Shown in pieces: positions 35,196 through 42,481 of a stretch of 42,481 bases of DNA. The notes beneath the pieces are model-generated. The model saw only the letters and a program-made list of their open reading frames with translations. It did no database searches and was not told the DNA's origin. This DNA is from Acidobacteriaceae bacterium (GTDB taxonomy: Bacteria > Acidobacteriota > Terriglobia > Bryobacterales > Bryobacteraceae), in NCBI GenBank assembly GCA_019244055.1, contig JAFATG010000246.1, forward strand, positions 1-42,481. The letters are read 5' to 3'. The translations under genes and the position numbers were made by a program. Each line of letters opens with the position of its first letter. The stretch's first letter is position 1.

Positions 35196-35954
35196 ATGTC
35201 ATCGCTGTCATGCGATTTGCCCAGCCGCCAGGGAGAGGCGGCAAGTGAACAGCCACTTGGGCTCCCTTTCCCTGATGAATCCTTGGATGGGTGCGAACCA
35301 GCTGAACTCGCCACGCTAGAACTCGCCAGTGCAAGTGACGAGGAGCTCGTGCTGCTAGCTCAGGGAGGGGACACTCATGCTTTCACTGAACTGGCACAGC
35401 GGCATTTTGCGACCTGTCTCAGGCGCGCTCGTCAAATGCTTCGTAATCCGAGCGACGCTGAAGACGAGGTGCAGAACGCCTTTACGAAAGCGTTTCAAAG
35501 CCTGAATCGCTTTCGCTTCGAAGGACCGTTCGTGGCATGGTTGTGCCGCATCGTGCAGAACCAATGCCTGATGTTAATGCGCGAACACCGCCGGGCGGGC
35601 TTCGTTTATGTCGATGTGACAACCGAGTCGAATGCCAGGCTCGAACTAGTGGACCAGGCGCCGGACCAGGAAGACGAGCTTGGCAGTTGGCAAGTGGACA
35701 AACTTCTTCGCCGGGAAATATCGCGCGTTCCGCCGCTCATGCGCAACGTCATGTTGCTGCGGGATATCGAGGGCTTACCAATGCCCGAGGTCGCGGCACG
35801 GTTAGGGCTATCCGTCCCGGCGGCAAAATCCCGGCTCATGCGAGCCAGGAAGGAAATGCGGACCCGCCTCGCAAAACACTGCGGCGCGTGCGGACCACGA
35901 AACCTGATGTTTAGATCAGTTCACAACAAGGTTGAGCATACATACATGAGTTAA
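35196..35954 (+). CDS. ECF-type RNA polymerase sigma factor
   Basis: This is a sigma-70-family factor of the extracytoplasmic-function type, 252 residues from ATG 35196. Region 2 is at about 46-125 (ELVLLAQGGDTHAFTELAQR, DAEDEVQNAFTKAFQSLNRF, FVAWLCRIVQNQCL). Region 4 is at about 165-225 (VPPLMRNVMLLRDIEGLPMP, EVAARLGLSVPAAKSRLMRA). The first ~45 residues are extra and poorly structured, so a later start is possible; the ribosome site before 35196 is weak. The tail has CGACGPR, two cysteines that might be redox-active. No anti-sigma gene follows. Confidence 0.93.
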   Translation: MSSLSCDLPSRQGEAASEQPLGLPFPDESLDGCEPAELATLELASASDEELVLLAQGGDTHAFTELAQRHFATCLRRARQMLRNPSDAEDEVQNAFTKAFQSLNRFRFEGPFVAWLCRIVQNQCLMLMREHRRAGFVYVDVTTESNARLELVDQAPDQEDELGSWQVDKLLRREISRVPPLMRNVMLLRDIEGLPMPEVAARLGLSVPAAKSRLMRARKEMRTRLAKHCGACGPRNLMFRSVHNKVEHTYMS

Positions 35955-36040
35955 GCTTCGAAGCGAGCAGTTTTGTGAACGCGGCCACTCCGAGACGTAT
36001 CGAAGCCCACAAAACAGATTGATTGCTTCAAGATAACTAC

Positions 36041-37312
36041 ATGTCCTGGCTGCGACGGAAACGATTAAAAGCCTTTCTGAAGACTTCGTTGTGGGTCGTC
36101 CCGGTTCTCTCCATGCTCGCGGCCATGATTTGTGCCCCTCTGACTCGTCGTTTGGACGCCATGCTGAAGCTGCCGTTCGCGGATTTCGGCTTGCAAGGCG
36201 CACGGGCAGGCGTAGGCCTGATTGCCGGCGCCATGCTTACTTTTGTCGTGTTTTTCTTTTCCGTCCTGCTGTTAACGGTTCAGATCGCTAGCGGAAATCT
36301 CTCGCCTCGGATCATAGCCCGCCCCTTCCAGTCGCGTGTTTTGAAGATCTCGCTCGGCCTATTTGTGTTCACGTTCGTCTATGCAGCTTCCGTCCTAGGA
36401 AGATTGGAACAGCAAGTGCTCGAGTTACCCGTTTTCCTCACGTTGCTACTTACGGTCGTGAGCATCGGCGTCTTTCTTTTCGTTGTGGAATACGTGGCAA
36501 AAGAACTCCGTCCTGTAACTGTCGTCACAAGCGTTGCACGGGAGGGCCTCGCGGTAATCCAAAGTATTTACCCTGTTCCATGGACAAGCGCTTCGGCTAG
36601 TCGGCCGAGCGATGCTACGTTCCGGCAAAATATTTGTCGGCGCCTCGACTATGAGGGCCGCCCTGGAGTCATCATCGCTTTCGATGTTGACGGACTGGTT
36701 CAGTTGGCTGAACGAAACGCATGCGTAATCGAGCTCATTCCGCAAGTGGGGGACTTTGTTCCGGCCGGCGGCCAGCTATTTCGAGTCTACGGGGCTGCTA
36801 CCGATCTTCGAGACTCGGCGTTGCGCGCCTCGATCGAATTGGGTGCGGAACGCACAATGGAACAAGATCCTGCATTTGCCTTTCGGATTATCGTCGACAT
36901 TGCTGAGAAAGCGCTATCGCCAGCGATAAACGACCCGACCACGGGCGTGCTGTCAATCGATCAAATCCAATTTCTGTTACAGGAACTCGGAAAACGCGAT
37001 TTGAGCGCCGGCACTGTGTGCGACAGTAGCGGGAACATCCGATTAGTTTACCGGACACCCGACTGGGCGGATTTTGTTTTGCTCGCCGTAGCGGAAATTC
37101 GCCAATACGGCGCCAACAGTATACAAGTTATGCGTCGCCTGCGCGCCATGTTGGAAGATCTGATCAGCGTTCTGCCTTCTGAACGCGTTCCGCTGCTTAA
37201 GCAGCAACTCAACTTGCTCCACCTAACCGTGGAACGAGAATTCGAACATCCGCCAGACCGAGAGCAAGCTGAGATCCCGGATTCTCAAGGGCTTGGTGGA
37301 AGACTTCCGTGA
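36041..37312 (+). CDS. DUF2254-family membrane protein
   Basis: From ATG 36041 this is a 423-residue protein. Four membrane segments fall in the first ~150 residues (SLWVVPVLSMLAAMICAP, LIAGAMLTFVVFFFSVLLLT, ISLGLFVFTFVYAASVLG, FLTLLLTVVSIGVFLFVVEY). A long cytoplasmic part follows, including TMEQDPAFAFRIIVDIAEKA and LSPAINDPTTGVLSIDQIQF, which are typical of DUF2254. The function of the family is not known; a channel-like or stress role is sometimes suggested. A TTG at 36023 would add six residues. Confidence 0.85.
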   Translation: MSWLRRKRLKAFLKTSLWVVPVLSMLAAMICAPLTRRLDAMLKLPFADFGLQGARAGVGLIAGAMLTFVVFFFSVLLLTVQIASGNLSPRIIARPFQSRVLKISLGLFVFTFVYAASVLGRLEQQVLELPVFLTLLLTVVSIGVFLFVVEYVAKELRPVTVVTSVAREGLAVIQSIYPVPWTSASASRPSDATFRQNICRRLDYEGRPGVIIAFDVDGLVQLAERNACVIELIPQVGDFVPAGGQLFRVYGAATDLRDSALRASIELGAERTMEQDPAFAFRIIVDIAEKALSPAINDPTTGVLSIDQIQFLLQELGKRDLSAGTVCDSSGNIRLVYRTPDWADFVLLAVAEIRQYGANSIQVMRRLRAMLEDLISVLPSERVPLLKQQLNLLHLTVEREFEHPPDREQAEIPDSQGLGGRLP

Positions 37313-37482
37313 GCTGCCAGCCCTGATAGAGGGTGGGCACATAGTGCGCGTGCCGGTGGAGTGGGTCGAGTGTTCGTGAAGGCGGGTGTTGGGGTGTGAT
37401 CCGAGCAGTCTCGCCGTTCCGGCACGGATAAAAAAATTTAACGCGATCTGCATTTATGCTGATCAGACTTAGCGTACAAGGT

Positions 37483-37502
37483 CATTCGAGATACTTCGAA
37501 TG
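37483..37502. promoter_or_regulatory. Inverted repeat CATTCGA-n6-TCGAATG upstream of DUF4136 gene
   Basis: A perfect 7-base inverted repeat with a 6-base spacer lies 57 bases before the start of the DUF4136 gene. It could be an operator. No regulator is adjacent. Confidence 0.3.
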
Positions 37503-37558
37503 TCGCAACAACGGCGTGCTTCCTATAGCATGTGACAGTTTCAAATTGAGGAGAAGAT

Positions 37559-38098
37559 ATGAAAAGGAATATCAGCCTTGTTCAACGGGCGTCAGTGTGG
37601 GGTACCCTCGTATTGCTCGCGTGCGGGTCCGCCCTGGCACAGGACGTTCATTACAACTTCATGCCGGGCACCGATTTCTCCAAGTACCACACGTACAAGT
37701 GGGTCAGCGTCAAGGAGAACGTCCACCCGAATCAGATTGTCGAGCAGGAGATCATGCAAGCTGCTGATAACCAACTCGCCACGAAGGGGTTGGCCAAGGC
37801 CAACGGCGACAAAGCTGATTTGTACGTCGCTTATCAATGCGCTATAGATCAGGAGAGGCAGTGGAATGCCTGGGGCACGGGTCGAGGATTCGGCGGCGGC
37901 ATGGGATCCGCCACAAGCTCTACGATCCAGAATGGGACGCTCGCTATCGATTTCTACGACCCCACATCTAAGGATCTCGTCTGGCGTGGCCAAGCGACCA
38001 AAACCCTGAATCCGAGTGGGAACCAGCAAAAGGACATGGAAAGACTCAACAAGGCGATGGCGAAGCTGCTTAAGAATTTCCCACCACCACAGAAATAG
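37559..38098 (+). CDS. DUF4136 periplasmic protein
   Basis: This 179-residue exported protein has a signal peptide (MKRNISLVQRASVWGTLVLL, then ACGSALAQ). The body matches DUF4136: TDFSKYHTYKWVSVKENVHP, ADLYVAYQCAI, and DFYDPTSKDLVWRGQATKTL. The family is of unknown function and is usually a small envelope lipoprotein; here the single Cys in LLACGSALAQ resembles a lipobox, but the Ala-Gln cleavage site after it is also plausible. An excellent AGGAG lies before the ATG. Confidence 0.88.
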   Translation: MKRNISLVQRASVWGTLVLLACGSALAQDVHYNFMPGTDFSKYHTYKWVSVKENVHPNQIVEQEIMQAADNQLATKGLAKANGDKADLYVAYQCAIDQERQWNAWGTGRGFGGGMGSATSSTIQNGTLAIDFYDPTSKDLVWRGQATKTLNPSGNQQKDMERLNKAMAKLLKNFPPPQK

Positions 38099-38554
38099 AA
38101 GCGGCAACCGCTCGAGGCCCAGGCATAACGGGCGCCCTAACGTGCTCCGGCGCCCAATTTTTCCTGCTGTATTGCGCGATCACATTACGACCACCGCGAC
38201 CGCGGTCCTCATTGTCATCGTTTTGGTCGCATCCCAATTCCCAAAGAAGATTTAGCGTTAAGGCCGAACTCTTCAAGCTGGCTCCTGAAGATGTGCTCAC
38301 AACGGAAGAATCCGCCAAATTGCTTGCGCCATTCATCACACCTTTGCCGTCGTTCTACGAGATGGCCCTGAGGAAGCAGCCGGTTGCGGCGGCTGTAGGA
38401 CGCCGTTGACGCTGCCGGTCTGATTTGATAGTGTTTCGAAAAATGACGCGAGTGAGGACATCGTGCATCGGGACTCTTAGGGGCGGTCGCTAGCGCGAGT
38501 CGCCAACAGTTATGGACCGGTGCGGCTCATCCCAATACCAGAAAGGACAACCTA
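38099..38554. other. Intergenic region with possible decayed coding sequence
   Basis: Two short stretches look coding-like. A frame near 38141-38255 could give a single-helix peptide (ATAVLIVIVLVASQFPKKI). Another near 38258-38409 reads FKLAPEDVLTTEESAKLLAP. They are in different frames, lack clear start sites and match no family I know. They may be relics of one gene; I do not call them genes. Confidence 0.3.
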
Positions 38555-39274
38555 ATGCATTTGCAGAAACTAAGACTAGCAGCTCTTGCTCTGACCACAG
38601 CAATCACATCAATTGTGCTGGGCGGCGTAGTAGGGCTCGCGCAGAGCCAGCAGATGGAAGAGAAACTGATGGCCCTGAAGCAAAACCAGGCGGCCAACAA
38701 ACAGAGATTGGCGCAGTATACCTGGCAGGAAACCGAAACCATCAGCCTCAAGGGCGAGGTGAAAGATACCAAGGTGTACCAGGTGCAGATGGGTCCGAAC
38801 GGCCCGGAGAAGACGGAAATCAGCGATCAGAAAGCGCAGCAGGGTGGCGGTCACGAGGGACGCCTCAAGAAGCATATCATTGAAAAGAAGAAGGAGGAAT
38901 TCCAGGAATACGGTCAGCAGATTGGCGCGTTGGCAAAGCAGTACACCACCCCCGATCCGGACCGCCTGATGCAAGCCAAGCAGCAGGGGAATATCTCGCT
39001 CCAACTCGGTAATGGCACCCCTAGTCTCGTGATCAAGAATTACGTGAAGCCGGGCGATCAGGTGACGCTGACCATTGACGGTCAGACGAAAGCGTTGTCG
39101 GACGTGCATGTCCAGTCATACCTGAACGATCCAAGCGACGCTGTCACGATTTCTGCTCAGTATGCAAAATTACCCGATGGTACCAACCACGTGGCCAGCA
39201 CGTTGGTCAACGGTGTCAGTAAGCAGTTGACGGTCAACGATCAGAATTCAAATTACCAGAAAAAAGGTATGTAG
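38555..39274 (+). CDS. Exported protein of unknown function
   Basis: This 239-residue protein has a clear signal peptide (LRLAALALTTAITSIVLGGV, cleavage near GLAQS). The mature part has a Gln/Lys-rich helical stretch (EKLMALKQNQAANKQRLAQY), a Tyr-Thr-Trp segment leading into ETETISLKGEVKDTKVYQVQ, a charged helix (LKKHIIEKKKEEFQEYGQQI), and a beta-rich C-terminal half (LVIKNYVKPGDQVTLTIDG, ISAQYAKLPDGTNHVASTL). It is probably periplasmic. I recognise no named family. AGAAAGGA precedes the ATG. It stands alone between intergenic regions. Confidence 0.8.
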   Translation: MHLQKLRLAALALTTAITSIVLGGVVGLAQSQQMEEKLMALKQNQAANKQRLAQYTWQETETISLKGEVKDTKVYQVQMGPNGPEKTEISDQKAQQGGGHEGRLKKHIIEKKKEEFQEYGQQIGALAKQYTTPDPDRLMQAKQQGNISLQLGNGTPSLVIKNYVKPGDQVTLTIDGQTKALSDVHVQSYLNDPSDAVTISAQYAKLPDGTNHVASTLVNGVSKQLTVNDQNSNYQKKGM

Positions 39275-39403
39275 GCGGCGCCAGCTAGACAGCTTTTTTG
39301 CGATTGCTGTGAGCAGTCGAATCGAACTGAGAGTTGTGAGCGATATCAAGGGTTGGTCTTTTCAGGGTTGCGGCTGCATGGATCAACCCGCGACGGTTAA
39401 GAC

Positions 39404-39955
39404 GTGGAGAATATGAACAAAGCCGACGCCAAAGAGCGCTTCGCTCACGAAATGAAGGAGTTTTTCGTCGTCTTTCTGTTTCTCGCCCCGTTCTTCATTT
39501 CGTTTGCTACTTTTCGAATGTACGTAACAGGGGAGTTTCAAAACGCGTTTTTCCGCTACGGAACGGCGCTGGTAAATGCACTTATCTTAGCCAAAATCGT
39601 TCTCATCGGCGAAATAGCGAAGTTGGGCAAACGCTCCGAGAACAAGCCTTTGATCGTCTCTACGGTTTATAAATCTTTGGTGTTTTCCCTGTTCTACCTG
39701 GCATTTCACGTTCTGGAAGGTACGGTCCGCGGCCTCGTACATAGGCAGGCTTTCTTTGGCGCGCTTCATGCCGCAACCGTTACGCAGGCTGGAGAACTCC
39801 TGAGCGTTGGGTTGGTCATGTTCTTCGCTTTTATTCCTTTCTTTGCGCTGCGAGAGACACGGCGCGTCATAGGTGCAGACAAATTCCGGCATCTATTTTT
39901 CGGCGCAGGACGGCCGCCCCACTCGGAGGAGTTGGGAAGGCACGCTGTCGCCTGA
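39404..39955 (+). CDS. Small polytopic membrane protein of unknown function
   Basis: This 183-residue protein has four predicted helices: FFVVFLFLAPFFISFATF, ALVNALILAKIVLIGEIA, VFSLFYLAFHVLEGTVRGL and LLSVGLVMFFAFIPFFALRE. The N-terminal KERFAHEMKEF is amphipathic. Starts at 39404 (GTG) or ATG 39413 are both possible. A fragment of a second copy lies at 41197-41330. I cannot name the family or function. Confidence 0.78.
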   Translation: MENMNKADAKERFAHEMKEFFVVFLFLAPFFISFATFRMYVTGEFQNAFFRYGTALVNALILAKIVLIGEIAKLGKRSENKPLIVSTVYKSLVFSLFYLAFHVLEGTVRGLVHRQAFFGALHAATVTQAGELLSVGLVMFFAFIPFFALRETRRVIGADKFRHLFFGAGRPPHSEELGRHAVA

Positions 39956-40018
39956 TGAACTACGATCGGAGTCGCGGCAGGGGCCGTTTTAGCTCTCGGC
40001 TTTCAAGGTACTGATACG

Positions 40019-41068
40019 TTACTTCAGTCCGAATGTCCAACTAAGTCCTGAGCTGGTGCCATAATCGCTGCCGGACAGGTGTGATGGAGCTTCATTATCC
40101 CAGTTCCCATAAAACGAGATATTCCACGACAGATTACTGAAGAGCTTGACGTAATAAGACGCGTTCGTATTGAAGAAGACGCGGCCGGGTTCGGAGAGCG
40201 CGGGAGAAAGCATGGCCGTAACGTTCAGGTTGGTTTTACTAAATTTGAAGAGCTTCACTTCCGCGGCGATCAGAGCGGCTGCAACGTTCTGCGTGCTCGG
40301 GATAACCGTGGACGGCGTATAATTCGTTCTCTGCCAACCCACCCCGCCAAGCACTGAGATTATCGCATTATTAGTGTTCTTGAAATAGCGTCCGACGCCA
40401 CCCCCGAGGCCGGATTGCAAGCTGATTCCCTGCTCTGAGCTTTGGCGAAAACTAGCAATCCCCGAGTAGAAGTAGTTGTTCCAGCGCAACAAACGCGTGC
40501 CGCTGAGATTCACTTGATTTCGGGTGGAGGGGCTAGTGCCGCTGCTGGAAGACAGGGTGGAATTATAGCTGGCGTCCGCCGACCAGCGCTCCCGAAGGTA
40601 TGCGGCCTCTGCTCCGAGGTTGTACTGAGTGGACTGATTACCTTTGGAATAGATAGTGCCGAAGGTTATCTCACCGCTGAATCGCTGCCAAAATTTCTCC
40701 GACGTCTCGCCCATTTTGGTAATACGTGAACTCTCGACCACCACTTTGTCGCCCGTCTGATCTGCGATCTCGATTTTCACGGGCCGACCTTTAGCACTTT
40801 CAGTGGTGTTGAGCGTCCCGGTGTATACCGAGCCGTCCTCCGTTTTCACGATGAACAACTGCTTGCTTTCCAAGCGGGCCACTTGTGACCATTGGAACGA
40901 AATGGTCCCGCTGACGTAAGAGAGGCTGACGTAGAGCACACCCGCGTCGAGACCTTTAACTTGGCCCGTCAAGTGATCACCGTTCTTCATGATGATGACG
41001 TCGGTGTTTTCTCGGGAAAGGAGAGGTGTAGTGAGAAGCAGGGGAACGCAAAGAGCGCGGAGGTTCAT
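40019..41068 (-). CDS. DUF481-family outer-membrane protein
   Basis: From ATG 41068 this is a 349-residue exported protein (signal LRALCVPLLLTTPLLSRE). The N-terminal part (IIMKNGDHLTGQVKGLDAGV, LYVSLSYVSGTISFQWSQVA) is a small beta domain common in front of DUF481. From about residue 130 the sequence is a run of amphipathic beta strands (FSGEITFGTIYSKGNQSTQY, YNLGAEAAYLRERWSADASY) ending in SSGLSWTFGLK, as expected for a salt-induced outer-membrane barrel of the YdiY/DUF481 type. It lies between a membrane-protein gene and its truncated duplicate. Confidence 0.88.
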   Translation of the reverse strand: MNLRALCVPLLLTTPLLSRENTDVIIMKNGDHLTGQVKGLDAGVLYVSLSYVSGTISFQWSQVARLESKQLFIVKTEDGSVYTGTLNTTESAKGRPVKIEIADQTGDKVVVESSRITKMGETSEKFWQRFSGEITFGTIYSKGNQSTQYNLGAEAAYLRERWSADASYNSTLSSSSGTSPSTRNQVNLSGTRLLRWNNYFYSGIASFRQSSEQGISLQSGLGGGVGRYFKNTNNAIISVLGGVGWQRTNYTPSTVIPSTQNVAAALIAAEVKLFKFSKTNLNVTAMLSPALSEPGRVFFNTNASYYVKLFSNLSWNISFYGNWDNEAPSHLSGSDYGTSSGLSWTFGLK

Positions 41069-41196
41069 AGAGGCAATCTTCTCGGGCAAATCAATCAGTT
41101 GCTATGTAGTTTCCGATTCGTTTGCGTGGCCCAGCGCAGTATTAAATGCAACCGTGATCCATGCAGGCCATCCATCGGAACAGAGTACGAACAGAC

Positions 41197-41330
41197 GTAT
41201 CGAATGTACGTGCTAGGTGATTTTGCAAACGCGTTTTTCCGCTACGGAACGGCGCTGGTGAATGCATTTATCGTAGCCAAAGTCGTTCTCATCGGCAAAC
41301 TGGCTGTCGCTCACTGAGCTACGATCGAAG
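41197..41330 (+). pseudogene. Internally deleted duplicate of the 39404 membrane-protein gene
   Basis: The sequence encodes YRMYVLGDFANAFFRYGTAL and VNAFIVAKVVLIGKLAVAH, closely matching residues about 38-70 of the protein at 39404. The two loci share 33 identical bases (39541-39573 and 41227-41259). After the matching part the remnant jumps to the end of the gene: GCTGTCGC and TACGATCG, found around the stop of the full copy (39944-39968), reappear at 41302-41327. About 110 internal codons and the N-terminus are therefore missing. There is no start signal. Confidence 0.85.
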
Positions 41331-41425
41331 CTCGATGCCGTCTTTGCATTTCGGCTGTCACCTGCAAAGCTACTGACTAGCTCATTCCATAGCCGCTCGA
41401 GAGTGGGAATGTAGTTTGCGAGTGC

Positions 41426-41490
41426 CGATATATAGTGCGTGCCCGGGAAAGGCGTATTAGTTCTACCCCTTTTCCCGAGCACTTATATCG
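41426..41490. repeat. Long imperfect inverted repeat (possible terminator)
   Basis: The arms CGATATA...GTGCCCGGGAAAGG (41426-41452) and CCCCTTTTCCCGAGCAC...TATATCG (41466-41490) pair with a few mismatches around a loop of about 13 bases. It lies just downstream of the YciF-like stop at 41503 and could end its transcript, but there is no clear T-run. The near-symmetry at the outer ends also fits a small palindromic repeat element. Confidence 0.5.
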
Positions 41491-41502
41491 CAAGTAGGGC
41501 AG

Positions 41503-42003
41503 CTACGCTCCGGCCGCCCTCTGCACGATGCGTTCGCGAATGAGCCGGCGCGTGCGTTCTACTAAGGCAACCTTGTCGGCAAGGCAAGTCTCCAGCAGCA
41601 CACCCACTCCGTAATGACCGGTCAGGTCGGATGCCGCGATCAAGGCCACGTACTCTCCCATTCGGAAATGCAGCAGGTGGATGATCTTGGCGAGTACGTA
41701 CAGGCGCTTCGCCTCGGGCGATTCGATTTCGGCGATTTCCCGACGGAAGTCCTCTGCAACCACGTCGTGAAGTTTTCCTTCCGTTTTCACCGGTTGTGCG
41801 CCAACGAGCCTGAAGCACTCATCAAGTCGCTTCAGGATACTGTCCTGCACAAGGGCTCGTGCGTTTAATGTTTCCTTTATTTCTTCGTTCTGCGCGACTT
41901 CGCCTAGCTCTTGAAAAATCTTCGCCGAGCGCTCCGCGCCTCGTCGGACATCGCTAAGCATCCTTACAAACACTTCTTTGGGGTCTCTTACGGGCATGAA
42001 CAA
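41503..42003 (-). CDS. DUF892/YciF-like ferritin-fold protein
   Basis: This 166-residue all-helical protein resembles the YciE/YciF (DUF892) stress proteins, which have a ferritin-like four-helix fold. The start (PVRDPKEVFVRMLSDVRRGA), ARALVQDSILKRLDECFRLV and IIHLLHFRMGEYVALIAASD align with the usual helices. Some metal-ligand Glu and His positions of ferritins seem altered, so metal binding is uncertain. A good AAGGAGAAATTG precedes the ATG at 42003, or the second Met. No catalase or other YciF neighbours are present. Confidence 0.7.
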   Translation of the reverse strand: MFMPVRDPKEVFVRMLSDVRRGAERSAKIFQELGEVAQNEEIKETLNARALVQDSILKRLDECFRLVGAQPVKTEGKLHDVVAEDFRREIAEIESPEAKRLYVLAKIIHLLHFRMGEYVALIAASDLTGHYGVGVLLETCLADKVALVERTRRLIRERIVQRAAGA

Positions 42004-42237
42004 TTTCTCCTTACATCGTAGGTTCTTTTTAACTGCCGGTCGAACCGGACGGTTTCTTGCAGGTGCATGCTATACCCGGAAGGCTTCCGGGCAAACTCGC
42101 GCTTGCATAAGGGATGATCCGTTGCTGCCAGGTAAGATTTTATTAATTACTGGTTTTCCGATTGCGGAGTTAAAAGTCGAGACAATTACACGCCATTTCG
42201 GCATTAAACGTTAAACTTCGTGGGCGAGTACTGTAGC
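42004..42237. other. Intergenic region between YciF-like gene and barrel fragment
   Basis: The 234 bases are more AT-rich than average and should hold the YciF-like promoter. I see no gene. Confidence 0.4.
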
Positions 42238-42481
42238 TTACAAGAAGATGCCGAAGCCAAAAGTGGGGCCGTTGAGCGTCTGTTTGACCGTGAAGTCGTG
42301 ATCCACGACCCTCGTAGTGATCTGAAAGTGTTCCACGCCATAGCCCAGCGTTATGCCAAAGTGGCGCGTGAATTTCCAGTCGGCGCGGAGGCTGCCGGAA
42401 ATATCCACATCGCTTCCCACGCCGAAACCGCCCCCGGCCACATCGAAAACAACAAACCACTTCCGCCCCAGCGCTGTGCGC
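42238..42481 (-). CDS. C-terminal part of an outer-membrane beta-barrel protein (cut by window end)
   Basis: The frame is open to the window edge, so the start lies beyond 42481. The visible 80 residues read GRKWFVVFDVAGGGFGVGSD, DISGSLRADWKFTRHFGITL, GYGVEHFQITTRVVDHDFTV and GPTFGFGIFL. The alternating pattern and final aromatic-hydrophobic residues are typical of an outer-membrane barrel. The GGFGVGSD and GYGVEHF pattern is frequent in acidobacterial barrels of unknown function. Confidence 0.75.
   Translation of the reverse strand, partial: RTALGRKWFVVFDVAGGGFGVGSDVDISGSLRADWKFTRHFGITLGYGVEHFQITTRVVDHDFTVKQTLNGPTFGFGIFL

Noticed and set aside
37349-37426. CGTGCCGG...CCGGCACG 8-base inverted repeat downstream of the DUF2254 gene
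   Set aside because: The 62-base spacing makes a functional hairpin uncertain, and I could not tie it to a repeat family.
39283-39299. AGCT-agac-AGCT followed by six T as a terminator after the exported-protein gene
   Set aside because: The stem has only four base pairs; too weak to call.

Overview
The window reads as a chromosomal segment from an Acidobacteriota bacterium (Terriglobia or Solibacter-like). This is inferred from family content, not from a marker gene. It has a long FtsX/MacB permease of the acidobacterial duplicated orphan permease (ADOP) type paired with a PadR regulator, a decayed second ADOP gene, a PknB-type kinase fused to a WD40-like propeller, a remnant of an acidobacterial VWFA-related protein, and DUF481, DUF4136 and DUF2254 proteins. 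A BamD lipoprotein and outer-membrane barrels indicate a Gram-negative envelope. I see no rRNA, tRNA, CRISPR array, intact insertion sequence or prophage.

Layout. 1-2 kb: an ankyrin-repeat protein. 2-7.7 kb: a frameshifted Ser/Thr kinase-propeller gene, then an ADOP permease with its PadR gene. 8-9.7 kb: an ADOP pseudogene directly downstream of a hicAB toxin-antitoxin pair. 9.7-15.1 kb: a CPBP membrane protease, divergent from a four-gene unit (ABC ATPase, large membrane partner, PadR regulator, and an orphan periplasmic-core-like protein ending in a zinc ribbon). 15-19.5 kb: housekeeping genes (purS-glmS on the minus strand; an MBL-fold hydrolase and purB on the plus strand). 19.5-24.8 kb: a receiver protein, an M1 aminopeptidase and an S9 peptidase. 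24.8-28.6 kb: a compact minus-strand run rpe-bamD-receiver-yajQ-hydrolase. 28.9-31.2 kb: a histidine kinase with an OB-like extracytoplasmic sensor. 31.2-33.3 kb: a two-subunit chromate transporter behind a CYTH-like protein. 33.9-42.5 kb: a looser accessory region with a small matrixin-like protease, a VWFA remnant, an ECF sigma factor, envelope proteins, a duplicated and internally deleted membrane-protein fragment, a YciF-like protein and the end of an outer-membrane barrel.

How the genes work together. The central part (15-28.6 kb) is dense and conventional: purine and amino-sugar synthesis, peptide breakdown, outer-membrane assembly and the pentose phosphate pathway. The flanks carry export and sensing systems typical of the phylum, with clear decay: one frameshifted kinase, one ADOP pseudogene, one VWFA remnant and one paralog remnant. 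The most system-like novelty candidates are the PadR-controlled ABC unit with its zinc-ribbon partner, and the CYTH-like protein translationally linked to ChrA. I did not find anything I would call a new system with high confidence.
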